64,000 nt of DNA. Origin: Hymenolepis diminuta (Eukaryota > Platyhelminthes > Cestoda > Cyclophyllidea > Hymenolepididae). Below are positions 41,211 through 55,500 of this stretch, one piece after another. The position numbers and the translations under genes are program-made. The stretch covers positions 77,033 to 141,032 of the forward strand of contig CAADRB010000114.1 in the NCBI GenBank assembly GCA_900708905.1, in the 5' to 3' direction. Positions within the stretch are counted from its first letter, which is position 1, and every line of letters begins with the position of its first letter. The notes beneath the pieces are model-generated. The model worked only from the letters and a program-made list of their open reading frames with translations, was not told the DNA's origin and made no database searches.

Positions 41211-43503
41211 TTAGAGAAGAGGATCTTCAGGAAGAGGCATTTGAGGAGAGGCTGGTGAGAGACCCCCACTTGCACCTCCCCCAACACGAGTATAGACTGC
41301 CGGGGCGCAGGTTCGAGATCGAACAATCTGCATCATGATGAGTTTGCGATGTCCGTTGCGTTCTCCTATGCCGACAATAGCGCGCTTATCACGAGAGAGT
41401 TTGACTTGAAGGACTTCGATGTTGGACGTAAAGATACACATCTGCGACCCGTCTTTCATTCGCCAGACTCTGATCGAACCATCCCAACTGCCTGACACGA
41501 TCATTTCACTGTCACATGAAACGACAACACTTAGAACCTATAAGGATTATCAAAATAAAAAAAACAGGTAAAATGTTTACAATTAATTTTTTCTATAGTC
41601 ACTGAGATTAAGACTCGTGGTAGAATCTGAAATGCTCTTCATAAAGGTCCTGATTGAAACCTAGGTTAAAAACACATTTCGTTTATTTAAAATGCACACT
41701 GGATTTTTAGCGACAAAACTATAGGGATATAAATGAAGGGCTGAGAGAGGACAAGATATAATAAATAATCAAGAACGTGCTAGAAGGTCTCATGAGACGA
41801 TAAAAATTTCAATTAACAAGTAAATAGAGGATAAAGGTAAAATTTCAACAGTTGTGGTTGACAGCTCTAAACAAGTGTTTAGAGGGAGGAACGTGGATAT
41901 TAAATTATTGTTAGGTGATACCAAGCTCACCCGAAATCTCCACACAACTTGTGGGCCCCTTCGATTTTTTGGATAAATAAGAAATAAAAACGACCACTAT
42001 AATGCAATAAGAGATTAAACATAAATGAACAATTTCAACCTGATCGCCCAGTTTAACAAAGCATTAGTAAAAGAATAAGGAAAGGAAGCAATCTCACATC
42101 AACAAAAATGACCAAAATCGCAGTTCAAGTTCAAAAAAAGGTGTAAAACTACTTAACACTTTATAAAACTAATGGTAAAAATCTCGCCGATAACCGTTTG
42201 CAATTGAACAATTTCCTTCCAAAACACTATTCAAGAAGGACAAAATGCAAAAATTTAGTAGGTTTTCGACTAATTTAAGGATTTCTCATCACTAAGCTTC
42301 TTCGCTTCATAAAATGCTTTTCCACGCAGATATAAGCCAATGACTCACATCATCAGCATGTCCCTCAAGAGTATGAAGAAGGCGCTCTTCAGGCATCGTC
42401 CAGACACGAATTCGACGATCTTGGGAGGCTGTGACAAGGAACCGGCGATCTTCTGATAATACGATATCATGAATCATTCCATCATGTGGTGGGAAGGTCG
42501 TGACCGCGCTATCACCCTCCAGAGTCGCGTTGATTGTGATCTGCCGAACTGGAGTTGTTGTCAGTAGGTTCCAGACGATGAGTTCTCCCTTGCGAGTGCC
42601 GGTCACGGCCTCTTCGTTATTCAAGATTTCCGTTGCTTCTGCTTTGGCTTCAAAGGTTATATATTTCGGTTGCACGACACCCTAAATGCAATAAAACAAT
42701 GCAGATTACACAATCCAGTGGATCATTCATTGTCTTAAATCGAAAAACTCACCCGAGCTTCAGCTGCAAGGTCGAAGACCATGAAGCAGGATTGATCGGT
42801 TCCAGGATTGTTGAAGCCAGCCACAACGAGTCTATCTTCGGGTGTGATGCTTATGTAGGTGACACGAGCGTTGGCATTTATTGGTGCGTAGGGGATTTCT
42901 CTCGTCAGCTGATTGCCAATCAAATCCCACACAAGAATCGACTGACCCTGTGGAGTCGCCCTGGCAGCAACGATGTGTTCCCCAGCATTTGAGACACAGC
43001 TAGCAGAGCATAGGATCTCAGCCGGCATTTCAAGCTGTTCCCCTGTCACAAAGTTCCATAGCTAGAAAAGAAACTTCGGGATATATGTAATGAAAATGGT
43101 GAGCAGTCTACGCTAAAAAAATGTAACGTACTTGTAAACGATGCATTTTAGTAGTATCTTGGAAGTCTTCAATGACTTGACCGACAAGAAGTGTATCTTG
43201 AACGGCAAGGTGAAGGTCACTACAACCCAGCTCGTCACCATTCATCACCTTGAATGGCTCACCAGACTTGAAATGCAAACAACCACATGATTACATCATA
43301 GATTAAAAAGGCGGAATATTGATTTTTGAAGATTATCGTCTCATCTTACCTGCATGTCCCAAACTTGAGGAGGTCCATTGGCGTTCCCAGTAACCACATA
43401 TCGACTATTTTGGGTCAGTACACAGCAATCCACTTTGAGATCATCGGTAGTGTAAACGTTGGGTACAGCTTCCAAATGTTGATCCATCATTGTCATGTCA
43501 TAC
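41211..43503 (-). CDS. WD40 repeat propeller and C-terminus (5 exons)
   Basis: Exons 43503-43350, 43266-43132, 43061-42753, 42681-42349 and 41537-41211. WD-type strand ends appear in order: PPQVWDM, RLQLWNF, SILVWDL, CFMVFDL, LIVWNLL, RIRVWTM, SIRVWRM, and a degenerate KLIMMQI, enough for one seven- or eight-bladed propeller. The best blades are FLVTASQDRRIRVW, TLEGHADDVLSVVVS and MIVSGSWDGSIRVW. A short Gly/Pro tail ends at TAA (41211-41213). I see no initiator Met or promoter between the Cys-rich exons and this part, and phases join (AG/G), so it reads as the same gene. WD40 propellers are protein-interaction platforms. Confidence 0.88.
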
Positions 43504-46500
43504 CTTTAGTGAAGGGAAAAAGAACAAATAGAATGCGATAGGAAGAACGGAAGGAAAGAAACTTTAATTGGAATGTAGAAAAAATATACCCTCAGAAAAG
43601 CATTCTCTCTATAAATAAACTTCACGGAAACATTAAAGTCCTCAGAAATTAAATGGTTAATATATTGATAAAAAAACAGTTCAAAGATCAGCGAAAAGAG
43701 CAGGAATTGTACAGGTAAGAGTTGTTTTCCAAAATATGTAATTTATGGCATTAGAAAAGAATCGATTATTCAGCATTTTGTTTATCTAATCGGTGTGACA
43801 TTTTGGAGGGCAAGAAAACAGCAAGAAATTATGCGGAATATATATAAACATGCGGCAATAGAAAGGCGCGTTGTACATGGGGGCAATAGTCTTACCTATC
43901 GGTAATGTCAACCTGCCTATCCTGGCCAAAGACATAACCAGATTTGGTTTGTCCGCCAGTTGTAAAGAAAGAAGCGCCACCAGGAGGGACAGGGACGAAG
44001 TTTCCAGCCTGGAAAAGCATCAACGATTTAATTTAAACTTAAATATTCGGAGAGCTTCACTACAATCCCTTAAAGTAAACTTACGTTTCCATTCGAAGCC
44101 TGAAAATGAAAGAAAATAATTAATTTAAGGCTTATACTGTGGATTAGAGGCTATTCGTGGTGTTAAATTTTGAAGGTGCAGCATTCAATACTGACTAAAA
44201 TGCTAGTAGCATCTTACGCAACAACCAGACTGATGGGCGCAATAGCAAACACAAGGAGTTCGCATACAAACACAACGCTGACCACAAACGCTGGGTTCGC
44301 GACGAATGCAGTACATCTATGTCATACATCAGAGCCATTATTAAGTTAAGGAGCACTTTTCTTAGATAAGTATTTGCACAAATGCATCCTATCTCAATTG
44401 TCTCCTAAATAATGAAGCCCGTATAATTAAATAAGTGCAAACAATAAAGTAAGGGAATTTAATCAAATGTGCAGCACGGTGCAAAAAAACTCACTAAAAG
44501 TGGCTTTGAACTCACTGAAAAAAAAATAAAAAGTTATTAGCTTCCTTGGAAGATATGAATTATGCAGACACATTTAAATATAAACGAAAAAAGGCACATA
44601 CTGCGGACAATGAGCAAGCTCAAGCGGCAAGGACACTTTCACGACGAAATCATTACAAAACCATTCATCAATTCATTACCAAGCATAGACTCAAATAGGA
44701 AGTACTGACTTTGAATATGACTAACAAATTTCTCAAAAGATCTTCATCTTCATCACTTATGCAATAGAGCATTTTCAGTTCTTAATTTACTAGATATGCT
44801 TGCAAAATTGCTCTATAATACAACCTAAGAAGGCCTAATGGGATTACAAGGAAATGAAGACTTGAATTAAACGAAGTGAGCATGTGGTCCTACATATTTA
44901 ATAGTTTTATTAAACTGCCGTAATAACTGAAACAATTTGGTCAGAAAAAGTGCCAAAAGGTACCATACTTGCAAAAATTTACCGGTTATAAGACTTCTTT
45001 GACATTGATTTTGAATTAGGAAAAAGGCAGGGTTTGAAAAACAAACATTTTTCTACCTATGAGCTTTATATTCAACTCTAACAAGATTTTCTGGTTTTTA
45101 TTTACCCAAACAGCTCCACGCCTTACTTCTACATGAATACACTGCTCTTTATGCTTCACCTTAAGCACATACAACTCTACTTCTCTCCTCCCCACTCCGC
45201 CCCCTCCCCCCTATGTGTCTAACTGATTCAGTATTCACATAATTTCAAAATATATTAGACTCCCCGCTAGTATCAGTGAAAATTAAATTCACCGAGAAAA
45301 TTTATGCACAATGCATTGTGTATTTTGAACTACAGAGAGGTATAGAATTACTTTACAAAATAATTTGAAAATGTTCATAGGTTCGAGTATTATTTAGCAG
45401 CAAAATCCTAGTAATGGGGAACAGTTGGGTGATTCAAAGACCAAGAAACTCACAGGATATCCCCAATCGAAATTCAAACAAACGATTCATTTATATACGC
45501 TCATGAATAGCATCGAACTTGTGTTGCGTAACGCAATTTTTGATCAATACAACATGAAATATTTTTCAAATTGAAGAAATTTTTGATATGTTGGAGCAGG
45601 ACTTACCCGAGCTAGAGAACCTAAAAATTCGCCTTAACTTCGAGCTTGTAAGTTTCAAACTATAGGTTTCTGTTTACACCAACTAGAGAACGACAGGCTT
45701 GTCACTAATTGATAAAGATAATACGAAAATAGAAGAGTATCCGGGTGTACTAAAATGGCGCTTCTGTGCAACATCTTGTGGATTAACAAAGAACTAGCCA
45801 TGAAGCGAATTCACTTTCTATTTGTAAATACGATGAGCACTTGAAGACTGGTTCAATTTGGGTTTGCAGAGCTTTCCCAAAATGGCATTATTTATCGAAT
45901 TTCCAACCAGTTATTTTTTATTTGTAAAAGTTGATTGCTTTGATAATGGAAATCATCTTTCACATACATTTGATTTCGATGATTATTAGATTCAAGCAAA
46001 TCAATTTGCACAGTGCAGTTACGCAGAATTAGGGTAAGTTTTGTTATTTTCATCTCTAATTTTGAATGCCAAATTACATTTCACATTTACAATTTAAAAC
46101 AAAGTGTCTACTTCAAAATGTATTTATGCATAGAGTCTAACTGACTCCCACGTAAGTGGAAGAAAAGGGTCACCGTTACGCAGAAAATGACAGTCTGTTC
46201 AATCTGACTAAAATAATAACAACTAGACATATCTAAAGTCTGCATATAGAGTTTTTGCTAACATAATAGGAGGGAACAATAATTCTTATTTTTGAGAGAG
46301 GTATTCGGATAATCGGAAGCACTGCCTATTCAGAGATGCTAAATTCAATGGCAGCAAGAAATTGACCAGATAATAAAATTTGGAAAAATATATTTGAAGT
46401 AGGGAGATGTGTATGTTGATCTAATAAATGAGTTAAAAGTTTAACTAATAAGGTAATACTAACTACTAGCTACGACTAACCGTACGTAATTGAACACTTA

Positions 46501-49500
46501 TTGCCCCATCTGTACATTGGTATCCTTAGTTTTTAATAGCTTGAAGGTAGTATTCCAATTTGTCAGATAGAAGAAATAGACCTGAAATCGAATGGACCGA
46601 ACATTTGCACAATTTGATGCTTACCACCAAAACCGGAAACCATTGTATACCTCCCTTCTTCTCTAAATTATTACAGAACCCAAATAGGTTCTAAAAGCAA
46701 ACCGGAAGCAAAAGCACGTGCGGATGAGCGAAATCAAATCAGTAGACGACATTGACATTGTCGCGAGATCATGCTGAAGATAAAGAGGTACGCAAAGCGA
46801 CAAAGGGAAAAAACCGATGCACCTACCAAGAAGGTCCTTATCGGCTGGTGGAGCTGCCCAGAGTCCGGCAGAAATGCGATCCATCGTGTCGTGGAACTTA
46901 CCACCAGAGCCTTTGCCCAGACCTGCGCCACCCACGCAGCAGGGACAACAACCGGGTTTACATCGCCAACAGGCCCAAATGAGGGCGGAAATGAGAGGAA
47001 GGAGACAGACCAAGAGACCAGCCAACCAAGGATTGATCAGACCAAACACACCGGCACCTCCTGCTTGGAGTAGAAGAGGTCCGGAGCCAGCGAATACACC
47101 ATCTGAACCTCCACCGTATCCAATTGCTATAAACAAAGCACATGATTAATAAGATCTGTTGAGCTATTCAAATTCGTTTGCTTAATTTGACGTGCAATCA
47201 GATTAAATTAAATAAGTAAACGTAGAAGCCATTTAGTTAACCTGAAAGTAGGCATACTTTAATGTGCTTTTAATCGAACAGTTTAAGATCTGACAAATGG
47301 GAAATGAGCTCCAAATCAAACTGTTAACTTTACAAATAAATGCTCGATGGTGTGTTTAATTTTTAAAGTATAAAGAAGAATTTACTTTTATGTCAAGTTG
47401 TAAATAAGAGATAGACTTTTAAAAGCGGAATAAATTGTTATTGAAGGTTCCAGAAAAGGTATCGTCTTAAAATTAGAATAACGTTAAGTTGAATTCATCG
47501 AACGTGCCATTCGCAAAAAGATTCAGACGTTTAGCACCCACATTTAATCATCATGCACAAAGAAGTCGATGTAACTTGAATTCGATAAAAATTGACACTG
47601 GTTGGAAATTTGTAAGAGCTGATGCAAGCTACTCTCAGCTATTCTTATCCAAAATATGCTAAATACTTAGTTAGAAGAACTGCAAATGCCGAGTGAGAGG
47701 TCAAATTATCCATATTATTAACTATTAGATTTATACAAACCATTAAGTGATAATTTTGCCTGTTAGAAGATCACCATTGCATAGTTTATAATGGATCCTC
47801 AGTATTATCTACATAAGAGGTTCTAAGAGAATTAAGAACGATATTAAAAGGGAGAAAGTAAGATATTTATAGTGGAATGGAATTGAAGGATGAATCTTTA
47901 TTCTCCATAATATATATCTTACATACTCTCTAATCATCACTAAATTTAATTATCTTGTCTTTATAGTAATGTCTGTAAACTTTTAACCCTTCCTGACCCA
48001 AGCACTCCATAGACAAATATCGTGTGTCCTCAGCTGGCCTATTTCTCATCGATCGGAAAAGATAAGCATACCTCGGACGATGGTAGCAGACACCGCATGG
48101 TCGGCCCTGCTATTAGCCAGTCTTGTCTGCACTGGCCCTTCCTTTTCCTACAATCGTCCCGACCAATTATATCCTTATGCGTGTCCTCACCCAAAGTGTC
48201 GATTATAAATAGCCTCCATTACACACACACACCCCAGGGAACCCTAGCTCGTCAGACGCATCTCCCGTTGCTCAATCCTTCTCCTCCAATTCNNNNNNNN
48301 NNNNTGAGACTCTGTACTGAGCTTTGTTCAATACAACCTGGTCAACGCAATCCTTGGTGTTCTTTCATTTATTGTTAGCCATCTGCCGCTACATACTGGT
48401 GACCCTTAACAATCTGGTGGCCCTCTACAAACTGGTGACTCTGCCACTACAAATTGGCGACCCTGTAAAAGACCGCTATAGAATCAAAGAAAAGTGGATG
48501 CAGGATTCTTAACTTCACTGCCTAATTGATGGCAAACCTCATTTGAGGAAATGGCGCATATACAACTGAGAGGAAACTCTTGGAAATATACCTCCCATCT
48601 GATATAACCAAATCGCATATGTGAAAACTAACCCTTTTTCGCTATTTGCACTGTAAAGTAAATACGCGCAGTTGCGAACTGTTCGATTTTAAATAATTTC
48701 TCAATTCTTAGATAAGTAGGTAACTATTTAATTAAAACATTTTGTATTATTAATGATTTTTCTTGCAAAATAAATGGAATTTATCCATTTTGACATATAC
48801 GTATGTGCAAGTCTGGTTTTATTCGAAACGCGTGAACCTATCTTCATATGCTGTCCACACGTGCTTCTGTGACAATTTAGATTTGGTCTGGACTAAGGGA
48901 AAGTGAATTAGGCCATCTTAACCAGAATCCCAAATATGTAGTGCATTACGACAATATTCTTTATAAACTTCAAATTCTTGCACTTCTTATTATGAAATAT
49001 TAGACGAGATAACTGTAAAAGACGTCATTCTTGATTGATGTGTTTCAATCAATATTCATCAAGAGAAATCTGCACTGGTTTTTTGCATAATCGCGAGATC
49101 AACCAGAGCAAAAATAACGTAGATATGGGCATAATAAAAGATACGCGTTTTTTTAGAGTCTCCGTTCTTCACTTTCCGAGTAAAAAATAGAATATGAAAT
49201 ATATCGTCTAGATATTATAAGGCGAATTCGAACCTTCTTTTTTAGACATTTCATCAGAAAGGGAAGATCAAATACTTAAAAAGCTTAAAATTGGCAATTA
49301 TTAGTAGTTACCTTCGAAAGAGCTTACGAGTGAAAAATCAATGGCGAAATTGTAATCATAAATTATTGAAACTTGGCATAAAAATCAGAAAACAAAGAGC
49401 GACGAAGAATAAGCTGGTGCAATTGACTTACGGATTTCAGACATCTTCATTCCTGGTAAATAAAAGTTTAGAACATTATAATTAAGCGAGAAGATGAGCC

Positions 49501-52500
49501 AAGAGGAACTTACCTTTTGTGGAGAATGTTTAATGTAGTAGTACCTACACTACTCTCATTCAGGATTAAGCAAACGCAAAGGTCAATCGAAGGTAATTTG
49601 CACATGCATAATTCTCTCGCTATTCTGAATGGTTCACATTAGGCTGATTTAACTATCATAAAGCGATTGAGATACTGCTTGTATTTTCATTTTAATTTAT
49701 TTCTAAGTACTATTTAAAGGGGAATGCAAAGACTGCCTTACGAGGTACGACAAGGTTACCGTCACCAACGCCAGAGCCAACGATAGCTCCTCCGTGAACG
49801 CCATCAACAGGAATGCTAGGAGGGAAGGGAAGGGGTGGTGGTTGGGTGGTTGCTATGGGTGGCATCAGAAGATGTGGCATCACCACAATCACGACATCGT
49901 CTTTGTCGCCCACTCCTCGACCTGGAACTATCATCACGTTCGAGTTTACTGACAATTCACCGCTTTCCGACACCAAGTTCTGACCGTTCCAATCAAATGC
50001 TGCAGAAAAGAAAATGGACAATGATTAATGATACGTAATGGTATTTCGATGACTGTACACATTTTGAAAGAATGCAAAGGCGATTTTTTTATTCTCACGT
50101 TGTCTCTGCAACACAAGTATCCCATCGCAAACTATTCATTGTGTTTTGTGTCCTTTTACTTATGCCTTAACTACATTTACCTCCTTTGTTAACTTCAATT
50201 CACAGTAATTTTACATTTCAGTACCAATCCATCTTTTACGAACCCTTCTCCCTTGGATTCTCCAATGCATACAAACTTTTAGTCTAATTTATCGCCGAAC
50301 ATATGATATTTGATACGTTCGCTTAACGCGCACAGCATGTACGTAACTGCTTTCCCAGTAATTTTCATAGACTTCATAGAAAAACAAATTGTCTTCCAGA
50401 ATCTATTTGCAGAGAATGCGATTGATAATTGAAATGACTGACTTAAAAGAATGAGATCATCGGTCATGAAAGAGGTGTAACTAAGATCTTTATTTAGTCA
50501 TTAATTACTTGAAATGGATCAATGTTAATAATAATAAAGTTTTCTGAATTAATTTAAATGAATGCCATTATCTTTATTTTATTTCTGTCAGGTACCGTTT
50601 TTATTAAATTTTTTTATGACTGAAAGAAAAGTTTGTATTTTTCTGTCTGTGAGTTTGAATCATTGAGAATATTTTGCGTTTCCGTAAATGTAATATGTTC
50701 AAAATGTCGTCTGAGAGAATTAATCAAAATGTCTCGAGACTTGACATTCATAAGGCGACATTGAAATTGAAGAAACAAAATTTGTAATTTAGAATAAATT
50801 CCCATAAAATGGGCATTTTTCCATAGTAGATAAGTGGAACGCAAACGAAAAGTCGTAAAAATGCAAATTTACCGCCAATAACACCGTTGAAAGAATGTCT
50901 GAAATTGCGGTCAGCTCCGAGAATTATCTCATTCGTGATCAGAGATGCACTATTGTCAAGGAGATCTGGAAAGAAAAAAGTAGATGCAGTGTTATAATAC
51001 CAAAAGCCCACAAATATTGTTCTCAGCAGGTATCTAAGGAGACAATAAACAAAGGTAACTTAATCTTGCAAAATGATGAACTGATGTGCCATTCGTAGGA
51101 AATAAAAGTAATGAATGAATAATAAGGTTCTGGAGATATCAGCAGAATAGTTGATTAATGCGAAAATAACTCTTAAAGATAGCGTGGCAGGCACTTAAAT
51201 TTTATAAAAATTTATGGTAAAAATGTTTCATTCAAATGAATTTCTGGCTAAGATATCATTGCTAATGTCGAGCATTCATTATACAAGTTTGATGAAAAAT
51301 GAATATCGGGACAAGATGGAGAATGTAATGCTATCTATGTGCATTAAATGGGCCTTTTCTTTCAGACAATTAACTGATTTTAAAAAAATAGGCCTACCAC
51401 GATCAAAGATGCTAAGAATAATCACATCCTCATTATTTTAGTAAATATAGAGAAATATGGAATGTCGTACTATAGTCAGAAAGGCGCGAAATAGTGAAAA
51501 TTAGTAAAAAGTAGTTGCTTATATGTTGAGAATAATGATGATGTTGAAACGAAAAGAACACATTACGTTGTTTAGTTCTCTTTAACTAACCTGATCAATT
51601 TCCAAGACACTGCAGTTCCCACGCAATATTTTCACTTTGTATAAATGATAAAGCATATAGTAGTCCCGTTACATAAGATACTGATCGTCATTTACAACAT
51701 TTGCAAACTGATCGAATATGGGACATTTCTGTGGTTTAATGTAGGCAGGTAGCAACTGTTACGTGTGTGCTATACGCAATTTTATTACCAATTTTAAAAA
51801 AATCTCATATTTTGGTTGTATGTTAACATGCCAAAGTAAAAAAATGAATAAAATTTCAATTTTGCTTCTAATTAACTATAATATAGATGAAAGACCATGA
51901 ACAAGTTAAATGGATAAGCCAACTAAAGAATCAAATATTCAAGGCAAATTAGTGGAAGTATAAAGTGGACAGAATAAAAGCATATTACTGGTGAAGGATT
52001 TTCTATTCATATGCCTTATTTCGATTATTTAAAAGAACAAGAAACTTTGTAAAAATAATTTAAATAATGTTAAATATAAAGAAAAGCAGACCATCGTCTG
52101 TTATTTAGTTTAGATTGAGCCAATGTTATTTCATAGTCATAAGCGTAATAATTTATAATTTATCGATACATTATTAAATACAATCGTACCATGAAAAAAT
52201 GGTGCCTTACCACAGTAACAGTATACAATTTGGTAACTAATGTAAAAGTTATATCAATTGAAATTGCGATAAAAAGGTAGTCAGAATTATAAAATTATTT
52301 CATAAATGCGCAGCAAAGATGACTTACTCTTAAATCCGTTTGATGATAAAAGTACCGTGAGGTAATTCAAGAGATATAAAATGTAAACTTCGAGTTCAAA
52401 GGATATTTAGTAAGTGCTGAAGTAACGCAATAGTTTAATTTTTGCTTAGGCAGTAAGCCTCTCGTAAACGTGCCAGGATGCACACAGGCTGCGCCTGATT

Positions 52501-55500
52501 GGCTACCTAACTACGCATGACCTAGAGTGTACCAATCACACGCACCGTAATTTGCACTGCGCGCAAAGACAGTGTGAGAGATAACGGAGGAAATTAATTA
52601 AATGGAGAATTCTGACTCACAGGTGTCGTAGTAGGTCGTATGATGACCGTCCACGGACCAATCCCATCGACTTCCGTTACGAGCCAATGTAATTACGTGC
52701 ATTTTACCGTCATCGCATTGTTGATAGGGCGCGCTTATCAAGCGGATTTCATCCTTGGTATTCGATACGAACACCTGTTGCCCCTTCTATAAGCATGCAC
52801 AAAAAATAATGTTTTTTAGTGAAATGCAAATAACAATATCCTTCATGCTTGACTAATTGATTCAAAACATATGAATCACAGTGGACAAATCACCCCGCCT
52901 ACGGGGTTGAATCCACAGCTGTTCAGAATTTTCATAATGCGACTGAAAATAGTAGGTGGAGAAAAAGGCACATATTTTGGCGCAAAATTAGCAAAAGATA
53001 GAATAAAGATGGGCAGTGATTAATTACTGCAGGCTCTTCGTATATTCCAATGCAGAAGAGAATGCTTAATGAGTGATTCAAAGTGAACATACATGTGATT
53101 CACACAGGTGGTCATTTATTATTTGGCCTAATTATGTGATGTAAATCACACATAAATTTTATTGTTCTGTGCAGTCGGTTCTTTTTGCAGAACACAAGAA
53201 GATATACATCATGCGTCTATTAGAGAAAAAAGTGGGATTTCTCGCAAGAATTTATCGAAAGTCTCTCAGCAAATTTCTCCCAGTAATGTTGCAATTTATA
53301 GCTACAAGAAGGTCTATCCATTAAGTTCAATCTGTGCTTTAAAATCACTGACAGAGACAGATTCAGCGATTTCGACAATAATGATTCCAAACCAATCAGG
53401 CAGAGAAGTGATTTGAACAAAAGAACATATTTGCAGAATCTTCATACGCTAACATCCATACATCTCCTACACGTTTCAATATTAAGATTTTCCAATAAGT
53501 GAACACTAAAGAGGTAAAATACAACTTAATGGGATGTCGATCCGTTCTAACAAAAATTCATTATTGGCAGGATAACGATTTTGACAAGATTTCGAAGAAA
53601 CACAGACAGAGAGTGAGACAGTTATTTCTTACCATGTAAACATCGTAGTACCTTCCATCATTTGACATGAATCGTGCGATCGGCCCATCCGTGGCATATG
53701 TTTGGAAAGCCACTCTCATTCTGTCCACATTTGTGCGTTTCGGAGGTGAAACCGACAAGATGATGTACGCGCCGTTACCAGTCACTGCAGGTAGCACACC
53801 TCGTGTTGCTGAAATAACACATTTAAAAAAGCAATTTGTTATCGCTTGGTCAATCAGCCATCAGACACTCGAATTGGAACAGGCAATGTTCTAAATCTTA
53901 AATGCTTCATTTATTATTTCGAGTTATTTTCCCTAAGAATTCTGTAATTATTCCAAAGCTCGAACTCTTAAATGTAGGAAAGAACAAAGTGATTTACTTA
54001 TTCAATAGTCAGTTTGTAAACAACGTATTGTGCCAAACCTTTCTTCTAAATTTCTTTCTGTGAAAAGCCATTACTTTATTCTGTGCCAAATATTTTCCCA
54101 TGAAATCGGATCACCTTTACTGCTTTGCAGGCCAAATTCAATTGCACTTAAATATTTTGGACAATTTTGCAATTAAATCTCGCAAAATATTCCCCACAAA
54201 AGATGCACTATATAGCAGTAACTCGGCTAATATTTCCGCCTTTTCTGTAATCAATTGACCAAATCTTATAATAAACCAAATTGTTCAAATCGTGCAACTT
54301 GTCTCTGCATTGACATGCAACGTAACTTCCGCGTCGGTACACTGCATGAGTTTTAGGCTGAGTACTTCTAATTACTCTTATATGTTAAAAAGTAGAGTCA
54401 TCATTTTCCAGCCAACTCCCAACGTCAAATCGAGCTTTACTCTAGCGTCCCCTCACCCTGGAGACAACAGACCATGTAATGCAAAGAAATTACTTTCTAC
54501 CAAAATCGTTAAACTATATCAGGACTAAAAATTCTAATAGACCTTCCATACTGTGAATGTCAGTCTAAGGGAAATACAAAGTGAAATAGTGAAATGCAGC
54601 ATTTTCAGTTGTATTGGAAAGAAACGTCTTTGCATTATGTGTCGTAATTGTTGCAAGCGTCATTGAACCATTTTCGAATATGGTGTAGAACTTATAAGAA
54701 ACACATTTGGTCAAGAATTCGATGTATCGTCAAAGTGAAGAAATGTATTTTCAACTACGGGCAAATTAAAATAATTGAAAAAGCACAGCCGAAGATAGAT
54801 GAAAGCGAAGTAAATACCGATACGACGCCTCTTCATATAACGAAAATTTTCGATAATAAACCCAACAGTGTACATGCTACCTCCAACGACTTATTTCAAG
54901 AATTAAAGGACGGTAATAAGATTATCTTACGCTGTTCGCATCTTGAACCTTGCCATCCAGTAAGACGACAGTCACATTTGAGTTCATAATCCTTAACATA
55001 GCAGATTCCACCATTGAAACAGAAATCAGGTAAACACTGAGGTACTGGTTTCTTTCCAGGAAGAATGAAACTTGGTAAAAGTACGTAGATGACTTCCCCA
55101 GTGATAACCTGAAGACCTCCCTTGGCTTCGTCAATCGGATATCGACCGTTCCAGTAGAGACCTATCGAAGGGATAAAATGTCAAGAAATAGCGTTTTAAA
55201 AGATAATTAGACGCTGAATTAAACTAAAATTCTTCTAGAATTAGCGTTTTACTTTCTGAACAGACATATTTTTACCCAAAAATTTGAAAATATTAAGTAA
55301 AAAATCCATTTTAATTATCTCGTAGAGTGTAAGACGGCATGACTTGCAAAATTGACGGTTTAAGTACCAGATTTATCATAGGATCGCGAACGGAAAATAA
55401 GACCAAAATAAAACTGGATTGGCCTTTTATTCTTATATATACCTTCCAGCTAGATAATCTTGTTAAGACATCTTTAGGACTAAGTCTAGATGTTTCTGGT

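Larger units (their letters stand above)
48020..48480 (+). mobile_element. LTR-like block with repeated primer-binding-type motif and N gap
   Basis: Within the 47127-49741 intron of the neurexin-like gene is a GC-richer block that resembles the end of an LTR followed by TGGTGACC/TGGCGACC motifs, typical of LTR/primer-binding junctions of Gypsy-like elements. No gag or pol follows, so it would be a solo or miniature element. The block is interrupted by the assembly gap. Confidence 0.35.
47127..49741 (-). other. 2.6-kb intron of the neurexin-like gene
   Basis: Holds the LTR-like block, the N gap and the 18-bp tandem array. The remainder is AT-rich and featureless. Confidence 0.6.

Noticed and set aside
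44218..44316. Reading the Cys-rich exon directly after the TM exon (one-base overhang frame)
   Set aside because: That frame loses the cysteine pattern and ends out of phase with the next exons; the 20-nt microexon resolves both.
46752..47149. + strand open frames of up to 110 codons across the TM exon
   Set aside because: They are antisense shadows of the GC-richer TM exon; the - strand frame has the helix and joins neighbouring exons in phase.
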